64,000 nucleotides of DNA from Coenobita brevimanus (taxonomy: Eukaryota; Arthropoda; Malacostraca; Decapoda; Coenobitidae), in contig CM064632.1 in NCBI GenBank assembly GCA_032717465.1, forward strand, positions 29,181,391 to 29,245,390. The letters run 5' to 3'. Made by a program: the position numbers and the translations under genes. Shown one piece after another: positions 59,050-64,000 of the stretch. The notes beneath the pieces are model-generated. The model had not been told where the DNA came from, did no database searches, and saw only the letters and a program-made list of their open reading frames with translations. Within the stretch, counting starts at the first letter, position 1; each line of letters begins with the position of its first letter.

Positions 59050-60055
59050 AGTGGGAAGTGAGTGTGCTGGAAGCTGAGAGGGAAGTGAGTGTACAGGAGG
59101 TTGAAGGGGAGGTGATTGTGCTGGAAGTTGAAAGGGAAGTGAGTTTGCAGGAGGTTGAAGAGGAGGTGAGTGTGCAGGATGTTGAAGGGGAGGTGAGTGT
59201 GCAGGATGTTGAAGGGGAGGTGAGTGTGCAGGATGTTGAAGGGGAGGTGAGTGTGCAGGATGTTGAAAGGGAGGTGAGTGTGCAGGACAGGACTTTGAAG
59301 GGAAGGTGAGTGTGCAGGACAGGACTTTAAAGGGGAGGTGAGTGTGCACGAGGTTGAAGGGGAGGTGAGTGTGCAGGACTTTGAAGGGGAGGTGAGTGTG
59401 CAGAACGTTGAAGGGGAGGTGAGTGTGCAGGACGTTGAAGGGGAGGTGAGTGTGCAGGACGTTGAAGGGGAGGTGAGTGTGCAGGACTTTGAAGGGGAGG
59501 TGAGTGTGCAGGACGTTGAAGAGGAGGTGAGTGTGCAGGACTTTGAAGGGGAGGTGAGTGTGCAGGACAGGACTTTGAAGGGGAGGTGAGTGTGCAGGAC
59601 AGGACTTTGAAGGGGAGGTGAGTGTGCAGGACGTTGAAGGGGAGGTGAGTGTGCAGGACTTTGAAGGGGAGTTGAGTGTGCACGAGGTTGAAGGGGAGGT
59701 GAGTGTGCACGAGGTTGAAGGGGAGGTGAGTGTGCACGAGGTTGAAGGGGAGGTGAGTGTGCACGAGGCTGAAGGGGAGGTGAGTGTGCAGGATGTTGAA
59801 GGGGAGGTGAGTGTGCAGGATGTTGAAGGGGATGTGAGCGTGCAGGACCTTGAAGGGGAGGTGAGTGTGCACGAGGTTGATGGGGAGGTGAGTGTGCACG
59901 AGGCTGAAGGGGAGGTGAGTGTGCAGGACCGTGAAGGGATGGTGAGTGTGCACGAGGTCGAAGGGGAGGTGAGTGTGCACGAGGTTGAAGGGGAGGTGAG
60001 TGTGCAGGAGGTTGAAGGGGAGGTGAGTGTGCAAGAGGTTGAAGGGAAGGTGTGT
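59050..60055. repeat. 27-bp minisatellite, ~36 units, each with a consensus splice donor
   Basis: The unit GAGGTGAGTGTGCAGGATG then TTGAAGGG repeats for 1 kb. Starts at 59166 and 59193 give a 27-bp period. A 32-bp variant (with CAGGACAGGACTTTGAAGG) occurs about four times and shifts frame. The plus strand is open in segments (83, 83 and 167 codons, repeat GEVSVQDVE) and the minus strand for 371 codons. No signal or domain is present, so I treat all frames as by-products. Nearly every unit contains GAG|GTGAGTG, an excellent donor consensus. Confidence 0.93.
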
Positions 60056-60244
60056 TCTCTGACGACAAGGCACATTAATTTTCAAACTTCATGTGTGCAA
60101 CTAGGGTTAATATATCACTGAACACGTGCAAACATTATTAATAAAGTGAAATAAATGACGGTAACGTTGATCATTGTGTTAACTGTGATAATGCTGAAGA
60201 CGATCATGATGTGGAGGATGAAAACGATGATAATATAATATGAG

Positions 60245-60245
60245 C

Positions 60246-60277
<32 letters not shown>

Positions 60278-60720
60278 AGGCAGCGCCAGAGACAGAGAGG
60301 GGATGAGAGAATATGTGAGGCTGTAGAGTTGGCCATCAATTAGTGAGTTACGGCTAGCAATGGCAGTGGGACAGACGCCTGACTAAAGGAAACTGGGACA
60401 CAAGATGTGAGAGAGACAGAGAGAGACAGAGAGAGAATGAAGTGGGGCATAAAACTGAGCGGGAGGGGGTAATGGAGAAGGAAAGAGGCAGAATATAGGA
60501 GTGGAGGAAAGTAACAAAGCAAGGGAAAGAACGGAGCAAAGAAGAAGAGATGGAGGAAGACAGAGGAAAAAAGGGAGGAAAAGAGAAGACAAGAGGCAGA
60601 TAATGAAAGCTTAGGAGAGGTTGTGAAAGGAAAGCAGGAAATAAAAAGTCTGAAGGAAGGAGTCAGGGAGAATAGGTGTAAGAGGAGGGAGGAAATGCAA
60701 GTACTGTAAAATAAGAAGTG
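60245..60720. repeat. (GA)n and purine-rich tract
   Basis: A GA run at 60245-60268 and a G-run, then AGAGAGACAGAGAG and GGAAGAC-type purine DNA. Confidence 0.85.
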
Positions 60721-60753
60721 GAAAGAAAACTGAAATGGAAAGAGGATATACAG

Positions 60754-60756
<3 letters not shown>

Positions 60757-60831
<75 letters not shown>
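60757..60831. repeat. (CA)n-(TA)n compound microsatellite
   Basis: CA of about 30 bp passes into TA of about 45 bp. It sits directly beyond the 3' end of the LINE fragment on its right. Confidence 0.97.
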
Positions 60832-60834
<3 letters not shown>

Positions 60835-60837
60835 CAA

Positions 60838-61251
60838 TCAATCATTTCCTGTGGCACCCCACGGGATGCATAGGGGCTCGATGAACTCTCTCCACCGATA
60901 TTTGTCTCTTGCCATCTCCTTCAGGTCCCACCAACACTCCTCTCCTGCTTCTTTTTTCATTGTCCTCAACCAGGTTTCCCTCGGCCTACCTCTACCTCTT
61001 CTTCTTCTTCTAGCAGTCCACTCTGGCACATCCTGTATTAAACTACCTTCTTTTCTGTATATGTGCCACAGCCACTTCCAGCGAGACAGTCTCACATATT
61101 CATTAACTGGTTCCACTCTCGTAATATCCCATACTCTTGCATTTGTAACTCTGTTTTGCTATTTACCCCAAGAATCCTTCTCAATATTTTATTCTCAAAT
61201 CCTAATACTTTCTGATCTGTTGCAATTGTACTGTACCATGACTCATGCCCG

Positions 61252-61252
<1 letters not shown>
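60838..61252 (-). pseudogene. Non-LTR retrotransposon reverse-transcriptase C-terminus, frameshifted
   Basis: Minus-strand reading from 61252 gives GHESWYSTIATDQKVLGFEN, KILRRILGVNSKTELQMQE. After a frame change near 61095-61116 it gives EYVRLSRWKWLWHIYRKEG, DVPEW, RRRRRGRGRPRETWLRTMKK, DKYRWREFIEPLC, then TGA at 60838-60840. This matches the tail of LINE polyproteins (YGxETW, FExxxLRRILG, RWxGHVxR, WxP, KRxRGRPxxTWRR, DRxxWRxxVxxLC). Just after the stop is ATTGATTGATT, a short tandem tail typical of several LINE clades. The 5' side is cut by a (TA)n tract at 61255-61287. Frameshifted, so inactive. Confidence 0.85.

Positions 61253-61254
<2 letters not shown>

Positions 61255-61287
<33 letters not shown>
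61255..61287. repeat. (TA)n microsatellite
   Basis: A TA run of about 33 bp, sitting exactly where the LINE fragment stops and repeat D starts. Confidence 0.95.
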
Positions 61288-61289
<2 letters not shown>

Positions 61290-61580
61290 ATGGTAGGTGG
61301 GGACGCTCACCATCCACTCACTCGATGTAGTGCTGCTGTCGGGTGTCTGTCCTTTCCTCTCCTCCATCCTTCTTTCCTTCCATCCTCTTCTGTCTTCCTT
61401 TCCTTCATTCTTCCCTTGTCCTTCTGCCTACGGATAACTTTACACTCCCTCTTCTGTCTTTCCTTCATTCTTTCCTCTTCCTTCTGCATGTGGGCGACTC
61501 TACACTGAGTGACAAGCCTAATGGTTTCCTGTACACCAAGAAACCATTTACCACGCTGGGTGGTAACCATATAACCAAAT
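61288..61580 (+). repeat. Repeat D, copy 4, with expanded pyrimidine interior
   Basis: GGTAGGTGGGGACGCTCACC, ATCCACTCACTCGATGTAGT then, after a CTTCC-rich insert with a ~70-bp internal duplication, CGACTCTACACTGAGTGACA, AGAAACCATTTACCACGCTG and GGTGGTAACCATATAACCAA. The inverted reading keeps an open frame (FGYMVTTQ..KWFLGVQET). Confidence 0.8.
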
Positions 61581-61582
61581 TT

Positions 61583-61785
61583 TGGCGCCTGGTGGTTTAG
61601 TCGGCAATTATTGCGCTCCAATCGGATTGAGCCGGTGAAAGTTTACTTCCAAGGGGTGATTGAGGTTGACTGCTCATGTAATGCCACTCAGGGATGAGTG
61701 AGGCTGGTCACTCTCATCTTAAATGTCGGGACCAACTGCCTAGCCCCGGTCTCCCACGCTCCTCATGGGGCAATGTAGGATTGGA
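61583..61785 (+). mobile_element. SINE-like element F, copy 2
   Basis: The A box TGGTTTAGTCGG fits TRGYNNARNNGG. The body GGCTGGTCACTCTCATCTTA, AATGTCGGGACCAACTGCC and CTCCTCATGGGGCAATG matches 19385-19600. The tail is (GGAT)n near 61780-61800. It lies directly behind repeat D copy 4. Confidence 0.58.
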
Positions 61786-61814
61786 TGATGGATGGATGGA
61801 TGGGCATACATGTA

Positions 61815-61816
<2 letters not shown>

Positions 61817-61872
<56 letters not shown>

Positions 61873-61954
61873 TATAAACAGAGAAAGAGAGAGAGAGAGA
61901 GAGAGAGAGTAGCAATGGTCAAGAGTGGCCGCTAGGGAGTGTAGGACTATAATA

Positions 61955-62009
<55 letters not shown>
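61817..62009. repeat. (TA)n, (GA)n and (CA)n microsatellites
   Basis: TA 61817-61869, GA about 61882-61909 and CA 61957-62009, within 200 bp. Confidence 0.96.
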
Positions 62010-62011
<2 letters not shown>

Positions 62012-62099
62012 CCTCTCTGTCTCTCAGTTGGTGCCAGGGCCAAGGACAGTAAAGGGTACGATGTATGGCCACTTCACAGCCTCCAGCACCAGACACCCC

Positions 62100-62640
62100 A
62101 CCATTATACTCTGTTCAGGACCCTACCCACCGCCACCAGCAACACCACCATTTTCACCACCACTTCTAGCACTTTCACAGCCATCTTCACCATCTCCAGC
62201 ACTTTCACCATCACCTCTATCATTTTCATCATCTTCAGCATCATCACCATCCACGTTATTACCCCAATCATTTTCATTATTTTCAAATCCATCTCTGCTT
62301 TCTTCACCATCATTTTCACCATCACCTCTATCATTCTCACTGTCATTTTCTCCATCTTTAGCATCACCATTCACTCTATAACCCCTATCATCTTCATTAA
62401 CTTCATATTCACCTCCACTTTCATCACCATTATCACTATTCTCATCATAGGCCTAGTCACCATCACCACCACCTTTATCATTTTCAGTCATTTTCACCAT
62501 TTTCAGCATCACCATTCACATTATTGTTCTTATCATCTTCTTTAACTATATTTTCCACTATCTTCATTATCATCACTATATTCTTATCCTAGGCCGAGTC
62601 ACCAGCACCATCAACACTATCATTTTCAAAAATACCTTAA
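62100..62640. repeat. ATC/ACC triplet-rich tract (TCACCATCACCTCTATCATT)
   Basis: Degenerate units such as TTTCACCATCACCTCTATCA and CATTTTCATCATCTTCAGCA recur. G is very rare on the plus strand. The 206-codon plus frame (I, T, S, F and H) is compositional. A similar tract is found at 63020-63720. Confidence 0.88.
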
Positions 62641-62655
62641 GCATCATCACTGTAT

Positions 62656-62893
62656 TGGTAGGTGGTGGCGACCATCATCCACTCACTTGATGTAGTGCTC
62701 CCTACTTCTTCCTTAGCCTTTACCGTTCTTTTTCTGTGCCTGCCCTCCTTTCTTCCTATTTCTCCCATCTTTCGTGTTACTTCTTATTGCTTTTCTTTCC
62801 CTTACAGGTGGCTTTACATCGAGTGACAAGCCAAATGGTTTCATGTAAGCCAAGAAACCATTTACAATGCTGGGTGGTAACCATATAACCAAA
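62656..62893 (+). repeat. Repeat D, copy 5
   Basis: GGTAGGTGGTGGCGACCATC, ATCCACTCACTTGATGTAGT, a pyrimidine insert, GGTGGCTTTACATCGAGTGA, AGAAACCATTTACAATGCTG and GGTGGTAACCATATAACCAA. The longest copy, with both outer blocks. It interrupts the ATC/ACC-rich tract. Confidence 0.82.
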
Positions 62894-63019
62894 CCATACG
62901 TGCTCCCTACGTGTCAGCAAGTGGGTTGGTGGATGGTTAGTGCCCCTTCCCGTAAAACAAATAACTCAAAGTCAAATGACCACCCCTTACGGGATTATGG
63001 CTTCTGGCAATAGATAGAT

Positions 63020-63720
63020 AGATCATCACTATCATCTTCACCATTATCTTTATCTTCACCAGTACTCTGATCACCATAACCATCACACTGTCATCATGGC
63101 CCTAGTCACAATCATATCATCATCACTATCATTTTTACCATCACCACTATCATATTCACTCTTATTCACCATCACCACTGTCATTTCCACCCAGGACTGG
63201 CCATCCTACCATTATACTCAAACACTATACTATTATCACCATCGTCTTCACCATCACTACTATCATTTTCACCATCATCACCAGCACAACTATCATCAAT
63301 ATCCTCATCACCATCATCACATTTACATTCACCACCACCTTTATCACCATCACCACTATATTCTTTTTTCACTGGATTAGTCACCATCATCACTATCAAC
63401 ATCATTTTCAGTGTCACTTTCACTATTACACCTATAATCTTCGCTCATTTTCACCATCACCACTATCATTTTCATCCCAGGTATCATTCACCTCACCATT
63501 ATACTCTTCTCACAGGCCTAGTCATTATCATCACCATCGTTATCACCACGACCGTTACTTTCATCACAACTACAAGCATCGCCATTTTCACCATCAGTAT
63601 TGCTTATTTTCACCATTAACAATATCAACATCACTTTCGGCAGTGACATTTCCATCACCACAATCGCCACTACACTGTCATTTTCCTCATCACCATCATC
63701 ACCATCATTTCCACTACCCA
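63020..63720. repeat. ATC/ACC triplet-rich tract, second part
   Basis: Continuation of the 62100-62640 sequence type after repeat D copy 5: CACCATCACCACTATCATTT and relatives for 700 bp. No gene. Confidence 0.87.
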
Positions 63721-64000
63721 TATTAACTAAGGGGGGGGAGTCATATCGAGGCCTCCTTATTAGAAATGCTTACCTCTTCAGTTCTATGACACACTTTCTT
63801 ATTTTTGTCCTTGTGAGACGATTCCACTCAACCTGGGACGGACCTGAAGGAGTTAATGATGGTGATATCTCTCTCCTCCAAAATTAAATGGGGGTTAATA
63901 CTCTCTCTCCTCTAGTTCGATAAGTCTCTCCAAAACAGAATAAAAGTGTCCGGTGTTAAAACCAAAACAATATAAAACACGACATTGGAGTAAACTGCTT
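63721..64000. other. Unique sequence with two motif E copies
   Basis: GAGACGATTCCACTCAACCTGG (inverted motif E, diverged) lies near 63816 and CAGAATAAAAGTGTCCGG near 63937. Nothing else recognised. Confidence 0.4.

Noticed and set aside
58960..60075. 371-, 340- and 252-codon minus-strand frames and plus-strand GEVSVQDV repeats
   Set aside because: 27-bp minisatellite by-products; several overlapping frames are open at once, which a real gene would not show.

Overview
The window looks like non-coding nuclear DNA from an arthropod, most likely a decapod crustacean. This is inferred from the extreme load of long perfect (CA/GT)n, (CT/GA)n and (TA)n tracts, degenerate TTAGG-type (arthropod telomere) sequence, dense families of short transposons, and non-LTR retrotransposon remnants, with no prokaryote-style gene packing. 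I found no host protein-coding exon that I would defend. Nearly all long open frames are translations of minisatellites (15, 18 and 27 bp units, all multiples of three) or of homopurine/homopyrimidine tracts.

The recognisable content is mobile DNA. Three short inverted-repeat (MITE-like) families are each present in several copies: MITE-A (about 200 bp, ends like TTTACCTTAACTTGGCC), MITE-B (about 220 bp fold-back, ends like GTATTCTCGTCGGTTAAGG), and MITE-C (about 285 bp, ends like GGGATACTCAAACATAC). There is an internally deleted piggyBac-like element with CCC ends next to TTAA. Other elements are tRNA-derived SINE-like copies with A and B boxes, an interspersed repeat with the core TGGGTGGTAACCATATAACC (repeat D), and two non-LTR retrotransposon 3' ends with recognisable but broken reverse-transcriptase tail proteins (44626-45481 plus, 60838-61252 minus). 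A very short dispersed motif, AATAAAATCGTCTGG (motif E), recurs about 25-30 times on both strands.

Layout: 0-12 kb holds MITE-A and MITE-B copies, a 27-bp array and microsatellites. 12-16 kb is tandem arrays (GGTAAGAGGAACGT-type, CACACTACCACAC-type). 16-21 kb holds a MITE-C with a nested insertion, a repeat-D copy whose end has grown into a 31-bp array, SINE-like DNA and MITE-B. 21-26 kb holds pyrimidine tracts, a 1-kb 15-bp minisatellite and TTAGG-like DNA. 26-37 kb holds SINE-like duplications, the piggyBac derivative, a fold-back repeat, trinucleotide tracts and a MITE-B nested in a MITE-C. 37-45 kb holds minisatellites and a LINE remnant. 45-55 kb holds two TGACCTTGACC arrays, homopurine tracts and an array made from MITE-A. 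55-64 kb holds a 27-bp array packed with GAG|GTGAGTG, SINEs, a LINE tail and ATC/ACC-rich tracts.

The most interesting signal is a pair of matching sites on the minus strand, at about 33977-34054 and 57458-57535. Each has a branch-point TACTAAT, a pyrimidine tract, then CAG|GTAAGTA (an acceptor fused to a strong donor), and exactly 41 nt later a second donor, GTATGTACTG. This is the architecture of recursive-splicing ratchet points with a 41-nt recursive exon. If it holds, the whole window is the inside of one very long intron of a minus-strand gene, which would also explain the absence of exons.
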